28,494 bases of DNA, taken from contig NZ_CAMPHN010000048.1 in NCBI RefSeq assembly GCF_946885885.1, positions 1 through 28,494 on the forward strand, given 5' to 3'. Position 1 is the first letter of the stretch. Every line of letters begins with the position of its first letter. This stretch comes from an uncultured Pseudomonas sp. (GTDB taxonomy: Bacteria; Pseudomonadota; Gammaproteobacteria; Pseudomonadales; Pseudomonadaceae). A model generated the notes under the pieces. It saw only the letters and a list, made by a program, of their open reading frames with translations. It did not search any database and was not told where the DNA came from. Of the stretch, positions 17,401 through 24,757 are shown one piece after another. The translations under genes and the position numbers were made by a program.

Positions 17401-18024
17401 ATCTCCATCGGCCATAACCTGGGCATCAAGGTCATCGCCGAAGGGGTGGAGAATGCCCAGCAACTCGGCTTTCTGCGCGCTGCGGGGTGCGATGAACTAC
17501 AGGGCTACTACTATTCGCCGCCATTGCCGGCACAGGCCTGCCTGCAGTTCCTCAGCAAAAGCGCCGACTTGATGCTGCCGACCATCCTCGCCGAGGAACA
17601 GCAGCGCTATCTGCTATTGATCGACGACGAACCGGGCATTCTCAAGGCACTGCAACGCGAGTTACGCCTGGAGAGCTACCAAACCCTGACCGCCAGCACC
17701 AGCACCGAGGCGCTGACCCTGCTCGCCACTTATCCGATCGACGTGGTGCTGACCGACCTACGTTTGGCCGATATGAACGGCGTGGAATTCCTGCGCAGGA
17801 TCCGCATTATCTACCCGGAAGTGATCCGCATGGTGTTGAGCGGCTCCAGCGAAGTCAGCAGCATCCTCAAAGCGGTCAACGAAGGGGTTATCTTCCGCTT
17901 CATCACCAAACCCTGGGATGCCGACGACCTGCGCGGCCAACTGCGCGAAGCCTTCAAGCAACGGCAGCTGCTCCAGGAAAACCAGCGCATGCGCCTGCAA
18001 TTGCTGGGAGGGGGCGGCTCGTAG
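14446..18024 (+). CDS. Multi-sensor c-di-GMP enzyme REC-GAF-PAS-LOV-GGDEF-EAL-REC, putative output of the chemosensory operon
   Basis: A 1192-residue protein in the place where Wsp operons carry WspR. Domains in order: receiver with D55 (SDIVMP, about 1-125); GAF (about 200-345) with a cysteine cluster C257, C261, C263, C276, C281 plus H265; PAS (about 360-480); a PAS of the LOV type (about 490-605) with the flavin-adduct motif GRNCRFLQG (C536), N568 and N578, but L599 where most LOV domains have Gln; GGDEF intact (695-699) with I-site RETD (686-689); EAL (about 800-1050) with E823-A824-L825, LEVTET, DDFGTGYSSL and EGVE all kept; and a second receiver with D1104 (LTDLRLADMNG) and FITKPWD. Both cyclase and phosphodiesterase sites look active. 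GGAGGAG (14432-14438) precedes the ATG. The N-terminal receiver is the probable target of the CheA kinase. Confidence 0.92.
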   Translation: MLTDAKILIAEDSPTQAAELQYLLESAGCKVTVARNGVEALACIAEAQPTVIISDIVMPMMDGYELCRQLKERPQTAHIPVILVTSLADARDVVHGLACGADNFIVKPYDEKYLMSRIRYFLVNLELRSSERVQMGVEVMLEGERHFITAGRQQILDLLISTYEQGVRLNHELQAKHDELTRTNSLLNSLFHFTSGLTDANSEKRVIDMALGRILEFPNAVATWLLLADTEQTEARVRVAGARERGGNKNLARLSACSNDCPCRHAWFSDGLNVPCNIAGCPALSHMGEGVHASIPLLLAGEIIGMLNVVHSQAQTWPDDTLNALSSIGRQLAIALGRVRLFESLEQLVEQRTLALMQSEALLRKILDNLPVGVSVADSTGRLILSNPENALIWAGTQPLELEEYTRYSGTWADNGEALQARQWPMARAVLEGQPQRNQVIDIQAFDDTHKTILNSAVPFLDEQGVLQGAISVIQDVSEQRQRDLELRIRTRAIEASVNAIVITDNQQGDQPIVYVNPAFERITGYRGEEVLGRNCRFLQGDDREQPELESIRRALQAREEGGAVLRNYRKDGSAFWNELRLSPVVNDRGKISHFVGILHDITEAKGYQEELEHQANHDSLTGLPNRNLLNDRILRAIAFASRNHGEFTLAFMDLDQFKVVNDSLGHHAGDQLLMAVAERLRSCARETDTVARLGGDEFIILLADGDPLSKRIARLECFKESVAEPLMLEGQEVVVSCSLGFCCFPEDGQDIGTLLRNADTAMYQAKHQGRNRVCAFTPQMNEQMQRRLLLEREMRQALQNNEYRVVYQPQLDLINGHLCGFEALVRWNGQGKTRMPDDFIPLAEETGQIVGIDFYVFDAVCQQLRAWRSELAGVCIAVNFSAISFMAPEFVDRVQLTLEQHEVSPTQVKLEVTETMLMTNADEVLQKMHALIEVGIRFSIDDFGTGYSSLGYLKRFPFSELKIDRSFVTDVHLDPDSASLVRSMISIGHNLGIKVIAEGVENAQQLGFLRAAGCDELQGYYYSPPLPAQACLQFLSKSADLMLPTILAEEQQRYLLLIDDEPGILKALQRELRLESYQTLTASTSTEALTLLATYPIDVVLTDLRLADMNGVEFLRRIRIIYPEVIRMVLSGSSEVSSILKAVNEGVIFRFITKPWDADDLRGQLREAFKQRQLLQENQRMRLQLLGGGGS

Positions 18025-18042
18025 GGCGGGCTGCATTTAACT

Positions 18043-18063
18043 CCCCCTCCCTCGGGAGAGGGG
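18043..18063. terminator. Possible terminator hairpin between convergent genes
   Basis: CCCCTC (18044-18049) can pair with GAGGGG (18058-18063) around a short loop. It lies between the converging ends of the large GGDEF-EAL gene and the small secreted-protein gene. There is no clean T-run on either side, so it may be a dispersed GC-rich repeat rather than a terminator. The stop codon of the upstream gene (18022-18024) falls in GTAGGGCGGG, the same start as the palindromic repeat at 20754. Confidence 0.35.
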
Positions 18064-18090
18064 CTGGTTCCGCCAGATACCAAATAACCG

Positions 18091-18549
18091 CTAAGGCTGA
18101 ATAACACCCTCTATCCGGCTGAACTTCACTTTGCCGTCGAGCAATTGCAGCGTCGCGGTTTCCAAGGTGCTGGCCTCGACCTCGCTCCCCTGGATACGCA
18201 GGGTTTCGCGGGTCAGATCGCGAACGCTGGCGCTTTGGCCGTCTGCCGCGATGTCGATCTGCTGGATCTCCACGTCCAGACGGTATTCGTCGACGCCGTC
18301 CCAACCCTGGGTCAGCAGTTCGCGGTATTGGCGTTTATCCATTTCCATATCGCCGCCCATGGCGCTGGGCGCTTGGATGCGGATGCGCACCTCGTCGCTC
18401 ATATGCTCGAGCACGCCCTCTACGTCTTTGTCTTGAGCGGCGGCGACCATTTGCGCATACATGGCGCCGATGTTTTCTTCGGTCAAGCGGTCCGCGGCCT
18501 GAGCCAAGGGCGCGCCTAACAGCAGCATGCAGAGCAGCAGTGTCTTCAT
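18091..18549 (-). CDS. Small exported protein, possibly SnoaL/NTF2-like fold
   Basis: A 152-residue protein with a clear Sec signal peptide (MKTLLLCMLLLGAPLAQAAD, cleavage near residue 19) and no further membrane segment, so it is probably periplasmic. After the signal come an amphipathic helix (ENIGAMYAQMVAAAQDKDVEGVLEHMSDEV) and a set of beta strands with YRELLTQGW between them. The helix-then-strands pattern and spacing recall SnoaL/DUF4440-type cone folds, but no catalytic residue can be named. AAGGA lies six bases before the ATG. It is convergent with the chemosensory operon and in the same direction as the TRAP binding protein upstream, 107 bases away. Function unknown. Confidence 0.8.
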   Translation of the reverse strand: MKTLLLCMLLLGAPLAQAADRLTEENIGAMYAQMVAAAQDKDVEGVLEHMSDEVRIRIQAPSAMGGDMEMDKRQYRELLTQGWDGVDEYRLDVEIQQIDIAADGQSASVRDLTRETLRIQGSEVEASTLETATLQLLDGKVKFSRIEGVIQP

Positions 18550-18656
18550 GGGATGTCCTTATACGATGACGCCTGCGGTTGCAGGCGCGCGGCCGATGGT
18601 AGCGCAGCGGCGCTGCGCACGAATAGCATTGCCCCGCTGACGTGGCGGGCTGGCGT

Positions 18657-20030
<1,374 letters not shown>

Positions 20031-20540
20031 TTATCGCTTCGCTTTGAACAGCGCGCGCCAGGCCCCCAGCAGGATCAAAGCCAACAGCACGGCCACGCTC
20101 AACAGGGTCCAGCGGGTGAAGGGTACGCCGAGAATGGCGTAATCGTTCTGCCCGCAGACGCCGGCGCTCATAAACACCTCGGGCAGGTATTCGTGCAGCG
20201 GCAGGTAGAACGCATAGAACGGGAAGGGCGAGCAGCTGAAGCTTTCCAGGATGCCGGTTTCGATCAACACCAGATGGGTGTTGTCGTACACCGCCATCCC
20301 TCCCGCGGCGATCAACAACGGCCAGAAGAGCAGGGTGATCCAGCGCTGCCCCAGCGCCTCGGCCGCGATGATCGACAATGCGAGCACGCCGCCCAGCAGC
20401 AGCCATAAGCGGATCTGGATGCACAGGGTGCAGGGCTCCCAACCGGACAGGTGCTGCAACAGCAGCGCGCCGCCGAGCATGGCGAAACAGGCGATGGCGA
20501 TCAGCGACAGCAGGGGGATAAGCGAGGTCTGGCGAGTCAT
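20031..20540 (-). CDS. dsbB: Disulfide bond formation protein DsbB
   Basis: A four-helix inner-membrane protein that reoxidises DsbA and passes electrons to quinone. With the start at 20540 it has 169 residues, normal for DsbB. The first periplasmic loop has the redox pair C37-C40 (CTLC). The second loop has C103 (SFSCSPFP) and C129 (AGVCGQ), the standard second pair. Four hydrophobic segments lie at about 8-28, 42-62, 68-88 and 140-162. The start is chosen because GGAGAT lies a few bases upstream; a longer in-frame reading to 20645 would add a non-family N-terminus. The short C-terminal tail KAKR is cytoplasmic. It sits alone, flanked by repeat-rich spacers. Confidence 0.94.
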   Translation of the reverse strand: MTRQTSLIPLLSLIAIACFAMLGGALLLQHLSGWEPCTLCIQIRLWLLLGGVLALSIIAAEALGQRWITLLFWPLLIAAGGMAVYDNTHLVLIETGILESFSCSPFPFYAFYLPLHEYLPEVFMSAGVCGQNDYAILGVPFTRWTLLSVAVLLALILLGAWRALFKAKR

Positions 20541-20753
20541 GTAAATCTCCGAGAGCGGCCGGAAAAGGCCGGATGCATGCGTTCCATCGGCGACGCTATT
20601 CCGTCCGACAGCGCTACTAAGAAGTCGCGCCACGAAGCGCACCATGAATAAGTAGCGGCGAATCTTGCCATAGCTGTGGCGTGGAGCCTATCCGGGCTAC
20701 AAGAGCCGAATGGTTCTGTAGATCCTATGTTTATGTGCAATGCCTGCGAATTC

Positions 20754-20813
20754 GTAGGGCGGGTGAAACCCGCCAGGGCATATGCAAGGCATGGCGGGTT
20801 GCACCCGCCCTAC
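20754..20813. repeat. Bipartite palindromic repeat element GTAGGGCGGGTG...CACCCGCCCTAC
   Basis: The outer 12 bases are a perfect inverted repeat (20754-20765 and 20802-20813), and an inner pair AACCCGCCA/TGGCGGGTT (20767-20775 and 20792-20800) extends it. Each half also folds alone into a 7-bp hairpin (GGCGGGT with ACCCGCC), and the centre holds GCATATGC. This is the layout of a bimeric REP (BIME-like) element: two inverted hairpins about a short core. It lies between dsbB and the GGDEF-kinase gene. Confidence 0.8.
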
Positions 20814-20832
20814 GTCGACTAGCACCGCTCTG

Positions 20833-20899
20833 GTAGCCCGGATGCAATCCGGGAACGGTTTTTCGTGCACCGGATTCCCTCGGACTTCATCCAGGCTAC
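20833..20899. repeat. Second palindromic repeat element GTAGCCCGGAT...ATCCAGGCTAC
   Basis: The outer 11-base ends pair with one mismatch. The left half forms a perfect hairpin CCCGGAT-GCA-ATCCGGG, while the right half is more degenerate. It has the same GTAG/CTAC ends as the elements at 20754 and 27061 but a different stem sequence, so it is a related but distinct repeat family. It lies 19 bases from the first element. Confidence 0.75.
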
Positions 20900-21005
20900 A
20901 AAAAATGCCGTTCGCCTGGCTTAAAAGTGAGCGGCATTGCGGCGTACGGGGACATTCTCGGTTCGGCGCCCATCATGGCGCAATGGATGCGGGGGATTTC
21001 GTCGT

Positions 21006-22595
21006 TCAAGTGGGTTCGAGCAGGGGCAGTTTGACCACGAACTGGCTACCGAGGCCGCGGCCGGCGCTGCTGGCGGCGACTTCGCCGCCGTGGGCCAGGA
21101 CCAGTTCGCGCACCACCGTGAGCCCGATGCCCAAGCCGCCGCTGTCGAAGTCGATGGCACCGGGCGTCTGTACGAACGGATCGAAGATGTTCGGCAACAG
21201 TTCGGTATCGATGCCGATGCCGGTGTCGCTGACCGTTATGACGATGGCATCGCCCTCGCGCTGCGCGGTCAGCGCGATCTGTCCGCCCGACGGGGTGTAT
21301 TGGCAGGCGTTGCCGAGCAGGTTGTCGAAAATCTGTTCCAGCCGTATCGGGTCGCCTTCCAGCGGCAACGCCTGTTGCGGCATCCGCAGTTCGAAACGCT
21401 GCGTTCGACTGTCCATCTCCGGTCGCCAGGTTTGCACCACCAATCCGAGGATATGGTTCAGATCGATGGTTTGCCGCTCGAGCTTCAACTTGGCGACACC
21501 GGCGCGCGAGATATACAGCAGGTCGTCCAGCACGCGGTACAGATGGCCTACCTTGCGTTCGAAAACCTGTTGCAAGCGCAGTGGCACATGTTGGCTGGGG
21601 CGGCTTAGCAGTTCCGCGACCATGCGGATCGGCGTCAGGGCCGTGCGCACTTCATGCGCGAGCAAGGTCAGGGCGTCCTTTTGCTGGCGCTCCGCCTGTT
21701 CCGCCTCGGCTTGCAGGGCCTGTGCGGTCAGGGCGGCCAAGACCAACTGTTCGTTGGCTTCCAACAAGTCGCAACTGTGCCGCTCATGCTCGGCCTGTAA
21801 CAACTCATAGTGAGTAACCAGGCGCTTGAGCGAGCTGAGGGGCTGGTCGTGCGGCTCGCTGTCGTTCGTATCGGCATGAAACTCGAAACCGCCTAGCCCG
21901 TGCCGTTTGGCCCGGTACATGGCGGCATCGGCGCGCTCGACGAGTTCGTCGGGGGTAGCGCCGTCGTCGGGATAGATGCTGATGCCGATGCTGGTAGTCA
22001 GGCGCAACAGGTGTTCGCCGATACGGTTCGGCGCGCCGAGCGCCATCGTGACTTTTCTGGCGATCAAGGTCGCATCGGCGGGCTGGGTAACTTCCGTGAG
22101 CAGGATCAAAAACTCGTCGCCGCCCAGACGGCTGACGGTATCGGCCTCGCGCACCGAGGAGACGAAGCACCTCGCCGCATGCTTGAGCACCTCGTCGCCC
22201 ACGCTATGACCGAGGGTGTCGTTGATTTGCTTGAAATTGTTGAGGTCGAGGAACAGCAGCGCCAAACGCTGGTTATGCCGCTTGGCATTGGCGATCGCGC
22301 GGGTGAAACGGTCGAAAAACAGCACACGGTTCGGCAGGCCCGTCAATGCGTCCAGCTCGGCCAGGCGCAAGGCTTCCTGCAATTTGCGCTCGGCGCGCTC
22401 GGCCTTGACCTGGGTGCGCAGCATGGCGAACACCAATTGCTCGTTGGCTTCTACCAGTGGCGACGGCTGGCTTTCGTCCAGGCGCTTCTTCAGTTCGTCC
22501 AACTTCTTTTGCGACACCGACTCGATCGGTTGATCGGGTGCCGATTCAGGACGAGCTTTGGCAGCATCCGGGCCACGGCCACGTTTTTTGTTCAA
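21006..22595 (-). CDS. GGDEF diguanylate cyclase fused to a histidine kinase
   Basis: A 529-residue soluble protein with no membrane segments. A GGDEF domain (about residues 78-240) has the intact motif at 158-162 and I-site READ at 149-152. A histidine-kinase module follows: HisKA with H314 in LLAHEVRTALTPI, N box around N425-N429 (DNLLGNACQYT), G1 DTGIGI (457-462) and G2 GGLGIGL. A coiled-coil segment EANEQLV...AER occurs twice, before the cyclase (49-70) and before the kinase (279-303), which suggests internal duplication. There is no sensor domain, so input must come through the coil or a partner. The start is a TTG with GGAGG (22605-22609 on the complement) nine bases upstream, only 30 bases after the KaiC-like gene; they are probably co-transcribed. 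No response regulator is adjacent. Confidence 0.9.
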   Translation of the reverse strand: MNKKRGRGPDAAKARPESAPDQPIESVSQKKLDELKKRLDESQPSPLVEANEQLVFAMLRTQVKAERAERKLQEALRLAELDALTGLPNRVLFFDRFTRAIANAKRHNQRLALLFLDLNNFKQINDTLGHSVGDEVLKHAARCFVSSVREADTVSRLGGDEFLILLTEVTQPADATLIARKVTMALGAPNRIGEHLLRLTTSIGISIYPDDGATPDELVERADAAMYRAKRHGLGGFEFHADTNDSEPHDQPLSSLKRLVTHYELLQAEHERHSCDLLEANEQLVLAALTAQALQAEAEQAERQQKDALTLLAHEVRTALTPIRMVAELLSRPSQHVPLRLQQVFERKVGHLYRVLDDLLYISRAGVAKLKLERQTIDLNHILGLVVQTWRPEMDSRTQRFELRMPQQALPLEGDPIRLEQIFDNLLGNACQYTPSGGQIALTAQREGDAIVITVSDTGIGIDTELLPNIFDPFVQTPGAIDFDSGGLGIGLTVVRELVLAHGGEVAASSAGRGLGSQFVVKLPLLEPT

Positions 22596-22625
22596 AATAC
22601 AATGCCTCCCCAGGGCGCTCGCCCG

Positions 22626-24092
22626 TCAGGCCGAATCGTCACCGGTACTTGTCGATGGCTGGCCACCCAGCAACCCTTCCTGATCTATCAAGGGGGTGCC
22701 CATGTGAATACCCTCGTCGTCAATAGTGTATTGACGCAGTTGATTGGAGTGTTTGCTGCCCCGAACCTTCACCACCGCCATCATCCGCAGCAGCCTGCTG
22801 TCGACTTCGATATAGCGTTGCATGATGATCGCATCGGCCAGAAATGCCGTGCCGTAGGGGCTCAAGCGTAGCTCCGTGTAGTTGTCCTCGATTTCCGAGA
22901 TCAGCAGCACGGTCACGCCGATGCCGGACAGGGTTCTGATCAGACGCGCCAGCGACTCGCGAAAGTCCGTGCGAAAGGTGGGGGCGAGCGACAGTTCGAA
23001 GCCCGATAGCGAATCGATCACTACCCGGCTGGCCTTGCGCCGACGAACTTCGTCGACCAGCTTGAGCGCCAGCTCGTCGATCGACAGGTCGGGGGCTCGG
23101 CTGTCGAGGACGCCGATCCGCCCGCTGTTGATCAGCTCGGCGAGCAGCGAATTGCGCGAACGGAAGGGGTTGTGCTCGAAATTGGCGATCACCCCGGTCT
23201 CGCCGCGCGCCACCCCCTCGGCCAGAAATGCCGTGGCGAGGATGGTTTTGCCCGAGCCTGAAGGGCCGACGACCAGTAACGAGTAACCGTGCGGCAAACC
23301 GCCTCCGAGCATTTCGTCGAGTGCTTCGATCCCCATTCCCAGGCGCGTGTTTTCGGAGGGTGTGGAGGAAATTTCGTCCGGCGACATGACGCTATCGGAG
23401 GGGGCGAATACCTCGATGCCTTGGCCCGAGCTGATACGGTAGGTGTGCAACCCCGGCAGAATCGGCTGGCCACGCATCTTCTTGATTTCCAGCTTACGTA
23501 CCATGGAGTCGCGCTGTACGCTCTGACGCAGCCAGATCAGCCCGTCGGCCACGGCGAACATCGGGTTGCCGCCGCCCTCGTCGAGGTATTCGCCGATCAT
23601 GAACGAGGTGACCTGCCAACTGGTCAGCAATTGCCCGAGTTGTTGCATGAACCGTTGCAAATCGCTGTACGAGTCGTGCTCGGCTTCGCCGGCGAGTGTT
23701 ATCGAGCGGAACGAGTCGATGAACAGCAGCCCCGGATGATGGGTTTGCACCTCGGTCACGATGCGCTGTAGCACCCGATTGAAATTACCGCTGAAAGTCT
23801 CCTCGGCCAGATTGATGAAATGAATCGAATTGCTGAGCTGCTGCTCATCGAAAAAATCGAATTGCTGTTGATAGCGCAGCATCTTCAACGGCGGCTCGCC
23901 GAACACCGTGAAGTACAGGGCGGGGCCATGCCGCTTGGCCATGGCGAACATGATCTGGTGCGCCAACGTGGTTTTGCCGCTGCCGGGCGGGCCGGCGATT
24001 ACATTGAAAGAAAATTCGGGAAGGCCACCGGCCAGTACGCTGTCGAGGCCGGGAATGCCGGTGGTCAAACAGTTGATGGCTACTTTGCTCAT
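22626..24092 (-). CDS. KaiC-like double RecA-type ATPase
   Basis: A 488-residue protein with two RecA/KaiC domains. Domain 1 has Walker A GPPGSGKTT (34-42) and Walker B GLLFIDSF (121-128). Domain 2 has GPSGSGKT (276-283) and SRVVIDSLSGFEL (355-367). Length and the tandem domains match KaiC. At the place of the cyanobacterial autophosphorylation residues S431-T432, my hand alignment on DAIIMQRYIEV puts A416-F417, so canonical phosphorylation is unlikely. Of the paired glutamates next to Walker A, one remains in each domain (E66, E306). No kaiA or kaiB is visible. A longer frame to 24137 exists, but ATG 24092 overlaps the upstream stop (ATGA) and gives the family N-terminus. It likely acts as an ATP-driven signalling hub with the GGDEF protein, which is inference. 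Confidence 0.9.
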   Translation of the reverse strand: MSKVAINCLTTGIPGLDSVLAGGLPEFSFNVIAGPPGSGKTTLAHQIMFAMAKRHGPALYFTVFGEPPLKMLRYQQQFDFFDEQQLSNSIHFINLAEETFSGNFNRVLQRIVTEVQTHHPGLLFIDSFRSITLAGEAEHDSYSDLQRFMQQLGQLLTSWQVTSFMIGEYLDEGGGNPMFAVADGLIWLRQSVQRDSMVRKLEIKKMRGQPILPGLHTYRISSGQGIEVFAPSDSVMSPDEISSTPSENTRLGMGIEALDEMLGGGLPHGYSLLVVGPSGSGKTILATAFLAEGVARGETGVIANFEHNPFRSRNSLLAELINSGRIGVLDSRAPDLSIDELALKLVDEVRRRKASRVVIDSLSGFELSLAPTFRTDFRESLARLIRTLSGIGVTVLLISEIEDNYTELRLSPYGTAFLADAIIMQRYIEVDSRLLRMMAVVKVRGSKHSNQLRQYTIDDEGIHMGTPLIDQEGLLGGQPSTSTGDDSA

Positions 24093-24601
24093 GGCGAGGA
24101 ATCCTGCGCGGGCGGGCCGGCCAGAGAGTTTTCCCATACGGGGCGAAGCAATCGCTCGACGAGCGATTCGCCGATCAACGTCGTCAACAACCCACGGAAG
24201 CTTTGCAAAAGCTCATCGCCAATGGCGACGGTGATATCGGTCTGTTGTGCGATAACAGGTTGCAACTCGATGAACTCGGTTCCGGCCTGCATACTCTTGT
24301 AAATATCGCTCAAGCAGTTATGTCGCATGGCGGTGAGATACAGGCTGCGTTTACACAAGGCGACCACTGCACGATGACCGATGATGGGCGCCAGCACGTT
24401 ATCGATTTCCCCCCATACGACGACAATCGCCTCAGCGATCTGCATGGCATTCGCATTGTCCCCGAGTCGGTGTGCCAGTGGAGCGGCTATCTGGCTGCTC
24501 TCTTGGCTGTCCATAAGGTTGCGTAGACCATTGCTGAGTGCACATAACCCATGTGAGCACGGGCATTCGAGATAGTTCACGAAAGCGCGTAAGGCGCTCA
24601 A
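24089..24601 (-). CDS. Uncharacterised helical protein coupled to the KaiC-like gene
   Basis: I do not recognise a named family. It is predicted mostly helical and soluble, with blocks IAEAIVVVWGEIDNVLAPIIGHRAVVALCKRSLYL and ELLQSFRGLLTTLIGESLVERLL. Its stop overlaps the start of the KaiC-like gene (ATGA), so the two are translationally coupled and probably act together, perhaps as an adaptor or regulator of the ATPase. The frame runs to a TTG at 24601 (170 residues, with a weak TAAGG upstream). An ATG at 24514 would give 141 residues (MDSQESSQ...) and removes a cysteine-rich lead that may not be coding; I cannot decide between them. The distance to the upstream cyclase gene (156 bases) leaves room for a promoter. 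Confidence 0.75.
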   Translation of the reverse strand: MSALRAFVNYLECPCSHGLCALSNGLRNLMDSQESSQIAAPLAHRLGDNANAMQIAEAIVVVWGEIDNVLAPIIGHRAVVALCKRSLYLTAMRHNCLSDIYKSMQAGTEFIELQPVIAQQTDITVAIGDELLQSFRGLLTTLIGESLVERLLRPVWENSLAGPPAQDSSP

Positions 24602-24757
24602 GTACGGGCCTTACAGCAGATTGAAGGCAGCAGGCTGCGGGTGGGGCGGCGCGCGAAGCATGCTAGAGAATTCTCGACAGCCAACGCGGCCGATAGCCGT
24701 TGCGGCGCACGCCAGGCGCTCGTTTCCAGGCGTCTGAACGTTCGAGTCGAACTCGCT

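Larger units (their letters stand above)
20541..21005. other. 465-base spacer carrying two palindromic repeat elements
   Basis: No gene is supported here. It holds the dsbB promoter region just above 20540, then the two palindromic elements listed separately (20754-20813 and 20833-20899), then the 3' end of the GGDEF-histidine kinase transcript. Short open frames in this stretch are read through the repeats and lack ribosome binding sites. Confidence 0.6.

Noticed and set aside
22626..24092. A complete KaiABC-type clock
   Set aside because: Neither kaiA nor kaiB is visible in the window, and the canonical phosphosites appear to be absent by hand alignment.
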